The position numbers and the translations under genes are program-made. The notes under the pieces are model-generated. The model saw only the letters and a list, made by a program, of their open reading frames with translations. It had not been told where the DNA came from and did not search any database. DNA of 64,000 bases from JAVSMW01 sp032027005 (GTDB lineage Bacteria; Bacillota; Thermincolia; Thermincolales; UBA2595), in contig JAVSMW010000006.1 in assembly GCA_032027005.1 (NCBI GenBank), positions 116,214 to 180,213 of the forward strand. The letters are read 5' to 3'. Below, one piece after another: positions 50,036 through 58,979 of this stretch. Every line of letters starts with the position of its first letter. The stretch's first letter is position 1.

Positions 50036-50884
50036 ATGAATTCCGGATTAATTGACTTACATGTTCATACAACCGCATCAGATGGGACCATGAGTCCGGT
50101 GGAAGTGGTGGCATATGCTGCTGCCAAGGGACTGCAGGCCATAGCTGTTACTGACCATGATACCATAGCCGGTGTTGAGGCAGCTGTCGGGGCCGGACGG
50201 GAATTAGGCTTGGAAGTAGTACCAGGCGTGGAGGTTAGTGTGGATTACCATGGGGAAATGCATATTCTAGGCTACTTTTTCGATGCCCGGAACTCCGGGC
50301 TGCAGGATGGTTTGGCAAAACTCCGGCAGTATCGTGATGAGCGCAATCCCCGGATGATTGAAAAATTAAGAGAACTGGGATTTGACATCACGTTGGAAGA
50401 GGTCATGGAGGAAGCCCAAGGCAGTGTGGTCGGCAGACCGCATGTTGCGGCTGTAATGCTGAAAAAAGGTTATGTGACAAGTTTTGACCAGGCCTTTGAT
50501 TGGTATTTGGGTACCGGCAAAGCCGCTTACGTCAAAAAGGAACGACTGACCCCCAAAGAGGGGATAGAGTTAATCAGAGCAGCCGGAGGGATCCCGGTGT
50601 TAGCTCATCCTAAATATCTCAAAACTGATGCCGGCAATTTGAACAGTCTGATAATTGAACTGAAGGATTACGGTTTACAGGGAATTGAAGTTTTTTATAC
50701 TTCCCATACACCCGAGGAAACTAGATTTTTTCACGAACTGGCCCTAATAAATGGCTTGATGGTTACCGGGGGCACAGATTTCCACGGGCAAAACAAGCCG
50801 GACATAGAAATCGGTACGGGAGAGGGAAGCCTGGCAGTTGAGTATAGTATTTTAGAGCAGCTAAAGGGAGTGAGTAGTGAGTAG
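50036..50884 (+). CDS. PHP-family phosphoesterase (TrpH/YciV type)
   Basis: The product has 282 residues from ATG 50036 (GAGGTGAAG upstream). Metal-binding motifs of the polymerase-histidinol-phosphatase domain: DLHVHTTASDGTMSP, AVTDHDTIAG, PGVEVSVD, HILGYF, VLAHPKYL and TGGTDFHG. Bacterial relatives hydrolyse 5'-phosphorylated oligonucleotides or 3',5'-bisphosphonucleotides. The exact substrate is not decidable here. It is followed by a GAGTGAG/CTCACTC hairpin. Confidence 0.85.
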   Translation: MNSGLIDLHVHTTASDGTMSPVEVVAYAAAKGLQAIAVTDHDTIAGVEAAVGAGRELGLEVVPGVEVSVDYHGEMHILGYFFDARNSGLQDGLAKLRQYRDERNPRMIEKLRELGFDITLEEVMEEAQGSVVGRPHVAAVMLKKGYVTSFDQAFDWYLGTGKAAYVKKERLTPKEGIELIRAAGGIPVLAHPKYLKTDAGNLNSLIIELKDYGLQGIEVFYTSHTPEETRFFHELALINGLMVTGGTDFHGQNKPDIEIGTGEGSLAVEYSILEQLKGVSSE

Positions 50885-50920
50885 TGAGTCTACCAACTCC
50901 TCACTCATTTTCCCCCCGGA
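50870..50920 (+). terminator. Hairpin after the PHP gene
   Basis: GAGTAGTGAG-type repeats pair with CTCCTCACTC, followed by ATTTT. It is related to the inverted repeat at 22884-22958. Confidence 0.5.
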
Positions 50921-50997
50921 AAAGTTTAAGAATTTGTCGTATTATAGTATAATTGGAGTGTGTCCGATAAGATATTACATAGGGAGAGGATGTAGTT

Positions 50998-53900
50998 TTG
51001 TTTAAGAAAGGTTTCCTTACAAGGTTCGCAGCTTGGACAACTTGTCTGGCTATTTTATTGACATTAATTCCACCGGGGGGATATGCAGAGGCATATACCG
51101 AAACTTCCAGATCAAGTTACGAAGAGCCTGTCACAGAGGGGGTAATGGCCAGATGGCTGAATCTCCAAACAACAGAAGGGCCTATCAATGCTTATGTGCT
51201 GACCGTCGATCTGGCCAACCCGTATGTAAAAGTGGATTCCATGGTTGGCACAGGCGGAGTCATTACAGATAATCAAAGTGTAACCGCCATGGCTTATGAG
51301 AATGGGGCTGTAGCCGCTATTAATGCCGGGTTTTTCAGTATGAAGGAAGATGCTTCTTTGGGAGTTATTGTCAAATCAGGTGAGTTAGTATCTTCGCCAA
51401 TTCAAAGGACAGATATGTATGGCTTTGGGTTGACGAACAATAATATCCCTATTTTTCCTGTTTTTTCTTTCGAAGGCTCAGTAACATCGCCGACAGGTGT
51501 ACAGTTTCCGCTGTTTGGGATCAATAAACCTACATACCTGGCCTACCTGGCTGACAAAAATCCGGCATCTGTCGCCAACCGCTTGAACATGTATACTCCA
51601 AGGTGGGGAGCTTTGAGCAGGGGCGCCCTGCCGGATCTCCAGGGGGTTACTGAAATGGTGGTGGAAAATAACACGGTTAAGGAATTCCGAGTTGACCAGC
51701 CCAGTACTCTTATCCCTCCTACGGGTTTTGTACTGGCCGGGCACGGTACGGCAGCCCAGTACCTGACCACTAATTTTAAGGTTGGTGATCTGGTTCAGGT
51801 AAGCTATCGGGTTTCTCCTGAGACAGACAACTTGAATACGGCCGTCGGGGGCATGGCCTTAATTGTTGATCAGGGTCAACGCCATTGGTTTACCCAAACT
51901 GTGCCGGGGAAAACAGCCTTTTCTGCAGTAGGGGCCTCTCAAGATGGCAGAATGTTATATCTGGTGGCAGTTGAAGGTGGTAAATCGAGCCGCGGGATGA
52001 CTCAGACGGAGCTGGCTGATTTTATGGTCTCCCTGGGAGCATGGACAGCTATAAATCTCGATGGCGGCGGCTCAACTACAATGGCTGTCAGGAGACTGGG
52101 AGACCAAAATGTTTCGTTAATCACTAAGCCCGTAAATACTGTGCAGCGAGCTGTTCCTGATGCTTTGGGTATTTTCTCCACGGCACCGGCAGGACCACTG
52201 GCCGGATTAATAATCACCGGCCCGCAGCAGGTAGTTACCGGTTCTAAGAAAACTTTTGGCCTTAAAGGCTATGATGAACATTATAATCCTTTTTTGATAA
52301 ACCAGGAGGAAGTGACTTGGGAAATTGACCCGGCCATGGGCAGCTTCCAGGGCAGTACCCTCTCCGCCAAGGGTGTCGGCAAAACCACAGTTAAAGCTTC
52401 TTACAATGGGCTCACCAAAGAATACCCGGTGACTATTTTGGGTGGTTCTGATATAGCTAAAATTGGTGTTACCCCGGCAAGAATTGCTGTCAACCCTGGG
52501 GACACATTAAAAGTTTTAGTAAATATCACTACCAGGACCGGCACCGTGATTGCGTTAGAGCCGGGTGAGTTTCAACTTCAGGTAAGCGATGGATTAGGCA
52601 CTATTAATGGCAATGCTTTTACTGCTTCAGATAATATGGCCGCAGGTGAAATGACCGTCCGGGTCGACACAGCCTCCACAACGGTAATGGTTAGTATTGG
52701 TGGCGTGGCAAAGCCCTTTTATAATTTCGATGCCTTAAAAACCTTGAAGTTTAGAGGCTTACCAGCTGATGGCGTGTCAGGCAGCTTCAAATTTACCGAG
52801 GGCGCAGAGCCGGTATTTAGAGGTATCGGAGCCGCCCGGCTGAATTATGATTTTTCTGCAAACTCAGACCTTAGAATAGCTTACGGCAGCTTTGTCTCAC
52901 CCCTGGATTTGCCCGGTACTCCTCTGGGTGTGGGGCTGTGGGTGTATGGAGACGGTGGCAACGGGCATTGGCTGAGGGCCAGGGTTGTTGATGCCGCCGG
53001 TAAAGAAAAACTTCTGACTCTTGCCACCAGTGTTGACTGGACGGGGTGGAAGCATGTAACTGCAGACATTCCGTTTGATGTCAAATACCCTCTTGAGCTT
53101 ACAGATATATATCTGGTAGCAGACAAAGGTGATTCACAGAACAAAGGCACCCTCTACTTCGATGAAATGTCACTGCTGAATCCTGCAACTCCCGGAGATA
53201 TTGCCAGTAAACAACCAGAGCCTCTAACGGCCCAACAGGAAGTGGCCGGCGGAGCTGCCGGGGTGCTGCAGCTGGGCCCCGAATTTACGGGAAACTTCAA
53301 GAATCCGCAAAAAGGGGGAGCATATCTCATTTCCGCCCGCCAGGTTTGGGATAGTCAAATGCCCACCCCGGGGTACTATCCAATCATGCCAATGTATGAA
53401 TTATCCGGAGAGAAGGACGGAGACGCTGTTCAGGAGCTTCCGGCTGACATGAAAATACAAGTCAGTGCCAAAGGTGCGGCAGAGATGAATAAAGCCCGGC
53501 TGATGATGTGGGATGAGCAAAGGGGTGGCTGGTCCCAGCTTCCTCAGTTCCTGAATCCGGAAACAGGCATGATTACGGCAAAAACCAATAAATTAGGGAT
53601 ACTTGGATTAATGGCTGACGCCAGACCGGCGCCGGTTTTCACTGATACTGCCGGGACTTGGGCTAACGACCTGATCAGCAATATGGCCGCCCGCAAAATA
53701 GTAAGCGGTTACCCAGATGGAAAGTTTATGCCGGAAAAAGGGGTCACCAGGGCCGAGTTTGTGACTTTATTGGCTAAAACCCTCGGTTGGAGTGTTGGGA
53801 ATGACGGTGTGCGCTTTAATGATGCTATTCCTGCGTGGGCTCAAAACAGTATAGGGGCGGCGGTCAGTAAAGGAGTAGTGCAGGGGTATAATGATGGAAC

Positions 53901-54162
53901 TTTTAAGCCTGATAAAGTTATCATCAGGGCAGAGATGGCTGCTATTGTTGATAAAGCCCTGGCACTGCCGCAAAGCAGCCAGCCTTCCAACTATGCAGAT
54001 GCCGGAAAAATTCCGGCTTGGGCAGTCCAACCTATCAGGAATACCAAGGCCGGCGGGATACTTACAGGGGCAGGAAACCGGTTCCGGCCCCAGGATACTG
54101 CCAACCGGTCTGAGGCTACTGCGGTTATGGCCAAGATTCTTGAATATTATGTAAGTAACTAA
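50998..54162 (+). CDS. S-layer-anchored phosphodiester glycosidase-like (NAGPA) protein
   Basis: The product has 1054 residues with a TTG start after AGGGAGAGG. A signal peptide (to about residue 30, ending PPGGYAEA) is followed by a NAGPA/DUF2233 domain (about 60-395) with AAINAGFFSM, GGMALIVDQG and NLDGGGSTTMAVR. A pair of Ig-like beta domains follows (about 400-560), then a carbohydrate-binding-like jelly roll (about 575-730; GVGLWVYGDGGNGHWLRARV). Three S-layer homology repeats end the protein (about 880-1050; YPDGKFMPEKGVTRAEFVTL, YNDGTFKPDKVIIRAEMAAI, NRSEATAVMAKILEY). It would sit in the cell wall and cut phosphodiester-linked sugars of wall polymers. Confidence 0.88.
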   Translation: MFKKGFLTRFAAWTTCLAILLTLIPPGGYAEAYTETSRSSYEEPVTEGVMARWLNLQTTEGPINAYVLTVDLANPYVKVDSMVGTGGVITDNQSVTAMAYENGAVAAINAGFFSMKEDASLGVIVKSGELVSSPIQRTDMYGFGLTNNNIPIFPVFSFEGSVTSPTGVQFPLFGINKPTYLAYLADKNPASVANRLNMYTPRWGALSRGALPDLQGVTEMVVENNTVKEFRVDQPSTLIPPTGFVLAGHGTAAQYLTTNFKVGDLVQVSYRVSPETDNLNTAVGGMALIVDQGQRHWFTQTVPGKTAFSAVGASQDGRMLYLVAVEGGKSSRGMTQTELADFMVSLGAWTAINLDGGGSTTMAVRRLGDQNVSLITKPVNTVQRAVPDALGIFSTAPAGPLAGLIITGPQQVVTGSKKTFGLKGYDEHYNPFLINQEEVTWEIDPAMGSFQGSTLSAKGVGKTTVKASYNGLTKEYPVTILGGSDIAKIGVTPARIAVNPGDTLKVLVNITTRTGTVIALEPGEFQLQVSDGLGTINGNAFTASDNMAAGEMTVRVDTASTTVMVSIGGVAKPFYNFDALKTLKFRGLPADGVSGSFKFTEGAEPVFRGIGAARLNYDFSANSDLRIAYGSFVSPLDLPGTPLGVGLWVYGDGGNGHWLRARVVDAAGKEKLLTLATSVDWTGWKHVTADIPFDVKYPLELTDIYLVADKGDSQNKGTLYFDEMSLLNPATPGDIASKQPEPLTAQQEVAGGAAGVLQLGPEFTGNFKNPQKGGAYLISARQVWDSQMPTPGYYPIMPMYELSGEKDGDAVQELPADMKIQVSAKGAAEMNKARLMMWDEQRGGWSQLPQFLNPETGMITAKTNKLGILGLMADARPAPVFTDTAGTWANDLISNMAARKIVSGYPDGKFMPEKGVTRAEFVTLLAKTLGWSVGNDGVRFNDAIPAWAQNSIGAAVSKGVVQGYNDGTFKPDKVIIRAEMAAIVDKALALPQSSQPSNYADAGKIPAWAVQPIRNTKAGGILTGAGNRFRPQDTANRSEATAVMAKILEYYVSN

Positions 54163-54185
54163 TTTGTCATGAGGCAGGGTTTATT

Positions 54186-54857
54186 GTGGATAAAGTGGAA
54201 GCTGTACCGGTCCTGATTAAAGGCCGCCGGGGCTATGATATCAAGGTAAGAGACTCTAACGCTACGGTTCAGGATTATATAGATGCCCTGAACAGATTTA
54301 TTGAAATAACCCCATGTTCGAGGGCCCGGGCCCCCGAAAAGAATTCGTGCTATGCCTGTAATCTTTGCTGTCAGGAGAGGATCCCGGTTACCCTCATCGA
54401 TGCCTACAACCTGGGCGGCAAGAGCAATATCGCTGAGGTTATCACAGGTTTTTTTCATGTCTATGTCGAGGACAGGGTAGTTGATATTACCATGGGGCTG
54501 GACGATTCAGGCTGCTGCCGGTTTCTCGACCCCCAAAAAGGGATCTGCGCAAACTATATAAATCGGCCCATGGTATGCCAAACTTTTATTTGCTGCCCTG
54601 CCACCGATGAAGCTAAACAGTTACGAGAAGAAGTTGTTAATGCCGGGGAAGATGAGTTGGTCAGAAGTTGGTTTAAGAGTGGAAAGCAGGCAGGCAGATA
54701 TATTATCAGTGAAGCTGTTAACCCGAGACTTGATCCTGACGATTACTCTCCAACACCCTTTAGTGGCAAAACCGGATACGCTCAAGTGAGGCTGAAAGAT
54801 GTCTGTGCTAAAAAACTGTGGCAGAAGATATCATGTTTTTTGGAAAATAGGAGGTAA
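54186..54857 (+). CDS. YkgJ-family (UPF0153) cysteine-cluster protein
   Basis: The product has 223 residues with a GTG start 24 bases after the SLH protein. Cys motifs CYACNLCCQ, GCCRFLDPQKGICANY and RPMVCQTFICC fit the Fe/Zn-binding YkgJ family, whose function is not firmly known. The N-terminal ~45 residues are extra to the family core. It may be co-transcribed with its neighbours. Confidence 0.8.
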   Translation: MDKVEAVPVLIKGRRGYDIKVRDSNATVQDYIDALNRFIEITPCSRARAPEKNSCYACNLCCQERIPVTLIDAYNLGGKSNIAEVITGFFHVYVEDRVVDITMGLDDSGCCRFLDPQKGICANYINRPMVCQTFICCPATDEAKQLREEVVNAGEDELVRSWFKSGKQAGRYIISEAVNPRLDPDDYSPTPFSGKTGYAQVRLKDVCAKKLWQKISCFLENRR

Positions 54858-54949
54858 AAAAAGGTTTAAAGAAAATTTTGGCGAATAGAAAACCAAAATC
54901 AATGATAAACTGTCAATCCTATTCTCCATTTGAGCGGAGGAGTTTGCCG

Positions 54950-56584
54950 GTGAAAATAAACAGTCCGATCAATGAGCAAAAATACCTGAACTGCAGAACC
55001 GGGGCTAAATTAGCTGCCAGGGTTAAAAATATTGCCGATACCTGCAGTGATTTATTGGAAGTTAACGGTGAAATATCCGTAAATCAACGAAATATTCAGC
55101 GGCTTTTTGATCAAAATCTCAAAGAACTTGAGTATATAGTGATTGTTGATGAAAAAGGTAAAGCATTGATCCATACGAGTCGGCTGAGAGTAGGATTAAT
55201 ATTTGACGATGCTGTTGGGATTAAGGCAATTCAGACCGGTACTGCCCTGCTGCAGGTTTATAACCGTGACACCGGGGAAGTTATGATAGATGCTTCGTGC
55301 CCGGTTTATGCCCAGGGCCGCAAGGTAGGGACAATCCGGATAGGATATGCTATTAGGCGGAATACATTGGGCATAAAAATGTTTATTGCCTGTGTTGTAC
55401 CTATGGTGGTGACTTCGGGGCTGCTGCTTTTACTAAATGTCCATCCACTTATTGCTCCGGCAGCGGGATTTGTACTCAGTGTGATTAGTGCTATTTATGT
55501 CAAAAATCAACTTACCAAAGCGCTAGACGCAGTTGTTGAGGGGACCAGGTCCATTGGTGAAGGAAATCTCAGTAAACTGATGTTGCCAAAGCGCCGGGAC
55601 GAAATTGGCCAGATAGTTTTCGAAATTAACAAGCTCAGTTTGGGTATAGGCACCATAATCACCCAACTGCAAAATTTTGCCGGAGTAATCCAATCTGCCA
55701 GTGAAGAGCAGAGTCAATCTGTTGAGGAGTTTAACAGCACTTCGGAACAGATTGCCGCTACTGCCCAGGAAATGGCCGGAGATGCTAAAAACCAATTGGA
55801 CTCTATTAATTCAGCCATGAAATTCAGCGAAGAACTCACTATCGCTATTGATAACATGACCATCTTTTCCAATGAAGGGATGGCCCAGTCCGACAGGTCC
55901 CTGGCCAGAGCTGGTTCAGGCATGGCTAATCTTAGGGCTACAGTTGAACAGATGCACAAAATCCACCAATCCTTTGACAAGTCGGCCCTGGTGATAGAAG
56001 AGCTGGCGGGCTATTCTTCACAAATTGAACGGATTACCAATACCATTACTGAAATCGCCCAGCAGACCAATCTTTTAGCCCTGAATGCCGCCATCGAGGC
56101 GGCCCGGGCCGGCGAACACGGCTGGGGGTTCGCTGTTGTGGCTGAAGAGGTCCGTTCTTTAGCTGAATCATCGGCAGTTTTTGCCAAAGAAATCAAAGAT
56201 ATAATTACCAACAACATCAGGAAAACTACCGAGGCTGTTGAGACAATGAATTCGGGGGTAAGTGAGGCCGAAATAGGGAAGATGATGTTGAGGGAAACTG
56301 TTGATTCTATAAATGAAATTACTGAGAGCGTAGAAACCCTCTCCAGCCAGTTGCGAACTATCAACGAGATGGCTACCAGCTTAAAGGGGAGGAGCGGGGT
56401 TCTGGTCAAAGATGTCGAGAACAGCCGGGATATAGCCTATGAGACATATAAGGCCTCGGCAACAATTTCCGGGGCTACCCAGGAGCAGGTTGCTTCCAGC
56501 CAGTGCCTGGCTGCTTCGGCTCGTTCGCTGGCCGATGTTACGCAAGAAATGCAGAATTGGGTGCAAAGGTTTATAACCAAATAA
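54950..56584 (+). CDS. Methyl-accepting chemotaxis protein
   Basis: The product has 544 residues from GTG 54950 (CGGAGGAG 8 bases upstream); a TTG at 54878 has no well-placed ribosome site. The N-terminal ~130 residues hold a single-PAS-like (sCache) sensor (EYIVIVDEKGKALIHTSRLR, VGTIRIGYAI) without a preceding membrane helix. Two membrane helices lie about 155-205. Then follow HAMP (ALDAVVEGTRSIGEGNLSKL) and the signalling hairpin with EIAQQTNLLALNAAIEAARA tip. The lack of an N-terminal anchor suggests the sensor lies in the cytoplasm. Confidence 0.87.
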   Translation: MKINSPINEQKYLNCRTGAKLAARVKNIADTCSDLLEVNGEISVNQRNIQRLFDQNLKELEYIVIVDEKGKALIHTSRLRVGLIFDDAVGIKAIQTGTALLQVYNRDTGEVMIDASCPVYAQGRKVGTIRIGYAIRRNTLGIKMFIACVVPMVVTSGLLLLLNVHPLIAPAAGFVLSVISAIYVKNQLTKALDAVVEGTRSIGEGNLSKLMLPKRRDEIGQIVFEINKLSLGIGTIITQLQNFAGVIQSASEEQSQSVEEFNSTSEQIAATAQEMAGDAKNQLDSINSAMKFSEELTIAIDNMTIFSNEGMAQSDRSLARAGSGMANLRATVEQMHKIHQSFDKSALVIEELAGYSSQIERITNTITEIAQQTNLLALNAAIEAARAGEHGWGFAVVAEEVRSLAESSAVFAKEIKDIITNNIRKTTEAVETMNSGVSEAEIGKMMLRETVDSINEITESVETLSSQLRTINEMATSLKGRSGVLVKDVENSRDIAYETYKASATISGATQEQVASSQCLAASARSLADVTQEMQNWVQRFITK

Positions 56585-56595
56585 GCAGAAATAAG

Positions 56596-56793
56596 GTAAG
56601 CGGTGGAACAAGTACCGTCGTGCAACTCAACCTCTCCTCTGATAAACTAAGAGCAAGTATCAGAGGGGAGGTTTTAAAGTGAAATCCACAGCTNCATCAA
56701 AAAAATTGCACGAGAAGGATTTTATTAAAAACAGCTCCACGCCAAACCAGTGGAGCTGTTTTTCTCCCATACGGTAGGTGTTCCACCGCTTAC
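56596..56793. mobile_element. IS66-type element, collapsed in assembly
   Basis: GTAAGCGGTGGAAC (56596-56609) and its exact reverse complement GTTCCACCGCTTAC (56780-56793) are IS66-style ends. They are flanked by the direct repeat AGAAATAAG (56587-56595 and 56794-56802), matching the ~8-bp duplication of IS66. A single N at 56694 marks the missing interior. A hairpin (AACAGCTCCAC/GTGGAGCTGTT) sits inside the right end. The element separates the chemoreceptor from its terminator. Confidence 0.78.
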
Positions 56794-56799
56794 AGAAAT

Positions 56800-56828
56800 A
56801 AGTGGCTGCCTTTAACGGGCAGCCACTT
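56800..56828. terminator. Bidirectional terminator
   Basis: AAGTGGCTGCC (56800-56810) pairs with GGCAGCCACTT (56818-56828) over 11 bp. It serves the anti-sigma operon (minus) and originally the chemoreceptor (plus). Confidence 0.85.
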
Positions 56829-56829
56829 A

Positions 56830-58038
56830 TTATGCCGTTTTATAGGAATCATCTTCGCGTTCCGAGGTATTTTTCTTATCGCTATCTTTAACTTTGCCTT
56901 TGTTTTCGTTCTTTCCTTTATCATGATCCCTATTTTTGTCTTTATCTTCATTTTTGTCATTATCTTTATCCCTATCTTTGTTTTTGTCTTTGTCTTGACC
57001 CTGACTCTGACCTTGACCTTTATCATTAGCATTATCTTTGTCTTTGGCCATGTCCCTGTCCTTGTTACTATTTTCGCTGCGGTCTTTGTCATTATCTACG
57101 TGGTTATCCTTGTTATCATTCCATCTGGCACTATTACCCTTATTACCGCTACTACTGCCGTTGTTACCCCTATCGTCGGGAGGGCCGTTCTTACGTGTTT
57201 TATCGTGGAGTTCTTCTCTGTTTTCATTTTCATTGCGTTTTTCTCTGCGAGGGTTGCTTTTATGGGCATTTTTATTTGGTTTGATAATTAAATTCGTGTC
57301 ATTGGGGGTAAGTTTTATTTTGTAATCATTAACCAGGTTTGTAATGCTATTTTCTTTAACCTGATCCAGAGTAACACTTTGCCCAGAGGTCACTGCCTGC
57401 CTGTAAACGAAGAGTTTTCCGGCCGAAACTCCTTTGGTTTTGGCCTCTTTATGCAGTTGGCTGTCTGCAGCCAGGACCAGCAGTTCGACTTCGACACCTT
57501 TGTTTTCCGCAGCTGAACTTAATTCGCCGGCTAAAGCCTCATAATCCGCATCTTTTGGTGAGGCCTTTTTTAGAGTTACAGTTGAGAGAACGTAGTTCTT
57601 TTGATCGGTCTTTAAAAATCCCTCATCCACAGCTTCGTCCAAAATAGTGTTAACCGATGCATATAACGGCTGACCGGTTATTTTAATCTCAGATAGCAGC
57701 TTTTCTGCCTCTTTATCCAACGGACGGGCTGAAATAACCTTGAGATTGGGGTCAACCTCCAATTCGACACTGGGATTAATATCCAGCGAAACATATGCAA
57801 AAGCGGGTTGGATAAAAGCCTCTCTGAACATGCTGAGGCTCAGGGCAAAAACCAGGATAGATGCTGCCAATACCACAGGCTTTAGAAAGCGATGCCAGTT
57901 GGTAGTGGAAAATTCTATTTCGCTGCCAACGCGAGTACTTTTGTGGTGGGCTCGGGAAACCTTATGATAAGTTCCGTCTGATGCCAGCACCAGGACGTGT
58001 GAATCCTTGATTTTTACTACCATACCCCTGACCTTCAT
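56830..58038 (-). CDS. rsgI: RsgI-type anti-sigma factor with Asp/Lys-rich tail
   Basis: The product has 402 residues from ATG 58038 (AAAGGGTG upstream). The N-terminal ~50 residues (GMVVKIKDSHVLVLASDGTY) are the RsgI anti-sigma domain that holds SigI. One membrane helix follows (about 57-80; FLKPVVLAASILVFALSLSM), then a beta-alpha domain (YVSLDINPSVELEVDPNLKV) usual in RsgI. The last ~130 residues are almost only Asp, Lys, Asn, Gly and Arg (KDKDNANDKGQGQSQGQDKD), an extended charged outer tail that may interact with wall polymer. It is encoded 14 bases after sigI. Confidence 0.85.
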   Translation of the reverse strand: MKVRGMVVKIKDSHVLVLASDGTYHKVSRAHHKSTRVGSEIEFSTTNWHRFLKPVVLAASILVFALSLSMFREAFIQPAFAYVSLDINPSVELEVDPNLKVISARPLDKEAEKLLSEIKITGQPLYASVNTILDEAVDEGFLKTDQKNYVLSTVTLKKASPKDADYEALAGELSSAAENKGVEVELLVLAADSQLHKEAKTKGVSAGKLFVYRQAVTSGQSVTLDQVKENSITNLVNDYKIKLTPNDTNLIIKPNKNAHKSNPRREKRNENENREELHDKTRKNGPPDDRGNNGSSSGNKGNSARWNDNKDNHVDNDKDRSENSNKDRDMAKDKDNANDKGQGQSQGQDKDKNKDRDKDNDKNEDKDKNRDHDKGKNENKGKVKDSDKKNTSEREDDSYKTA

Positions 58039-58052
58039 GATGATACACCCTT

Positions 58053-58781
58053 TCAATTGGAGCCTAAATTAACATATGAACTGATATAAGGGAACTGATT
58101 GGCATAATGCATAACCAAAACAGAAGCAATAATGAATTTGCGGCCTCGTTCAATAGTTTTCCGGTTTACCCCGACTGCCGATACCAAATCACTGACAGGC
58201 AGCTGTTTTTTTATCAGCAGGTGATTTAAAATTTCCGGGCGACTCTTAATATAAGCAGCTATTTGCAGGAGGGTTTGCCGGGAATCCTTGTGTTTAGGGG
58301 AGACCCCAACCAGGGTTTCAAAATCTATGCCATAAGTGCCCAGCAGTTCTTCAAATTCAGCCAGTTCTTCCTGACGTTCATCTTCAATAGTGCGTTCCCT
58401 GTAATCCTCCCAAGCGGCCTGGACTTCTGCAGGGCTGATGATTTTGCCCTCGTCACTTTCAGATTCAAGGGGGACCTCCAGACTCAGCCGGGACTCTTTG
58501 CGAAAGTAATCTTTTAACCTGTTTTGAATCACTACTTTTGCATAGGGTAAAAAAGGAACCTGTTTTTTGGCGTCATAAGAATCTATGGCTGAGTTAAGAC
58601 CAATTAAGGCGATGCTTAATTCGTCTTTTTGGCCCCACTCAAGAGTGCGTTTACATAGGTTCATTGCCGTTTTGGCCACAAAAGGCTTATATTCCTGCAG
58701 AAAGTCTTCCCGGGCTTGCTTGTCTCCGGCCTGTATTTTAAGGATTGCCTGTAAGACCTTGCTATTTGTTTCCGGGGTCAT
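58053..58781 (-). CDS. sigI: RNA polymerase sigma factor SigI
   Basis: The product has 242 residues. Sigma-70 region 2 (YKPFVAKTAMNLCKRTLEWG, DELSIALIGLNSAIDSYD, FLPYAKVVIQNRLKDYFRKE) is followed by the SigI-specific C-terminal domain (LPVSDLVSAVGVNRKTIERG, RKFIIASVLVMHYANQFPYI). In Clostridia SigI/RsgI pairs control wall and polysaccharide-related genes; in Bacillus, heat response. It forms an operon with rsgI. Confidence 0.92.
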   Translation of the reverse strand: MTPETNSKVLQAILKIQAGDKQAREDFLQEYKPFVAKTAMNLCKRTLEWGQKDELSIALIGLNSAIDSYDAKKQVPFLPYAKVVIQNRLKDYFRKESRLSLEVPLESESDEGKIISPAEVQAAWEDYRERTIEDERQEELAEFEELLGTYGIDFETLVGVSPKHKDSRQTLLQIAAYIKSRPEILNHLLIKKQLPVSDLVSAVGVNRKTIERGRKFIIASVLVMHYANQFPYISSYVNLGSN

Positions 58782-58979
58782 TTTAACACCTCGTTAATTG
58801 TATATACGTTTGGGGAAAAATCTTTGTGTGGGTAATGTTCGACAACAACTTTGTCTAATCCTGTCAGCAAAAGCAACTTTATCAATTGATGAAAAACCTC
58901 CGGGGCGAAAGCCGCATACCATGAATAGACAGGTAAAGTTTTGCTGCTATTGGTTTTGATGGTAGAAGGGGGTTTGCTT

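Noticed and set aside
56790..57325. Long hydrophobic or basic frames opposite and out of phase with the anti-sigma gene
   Set aside because: They are by-products of the low-complexity Asp/Lys/Asn repeat in the real frame.
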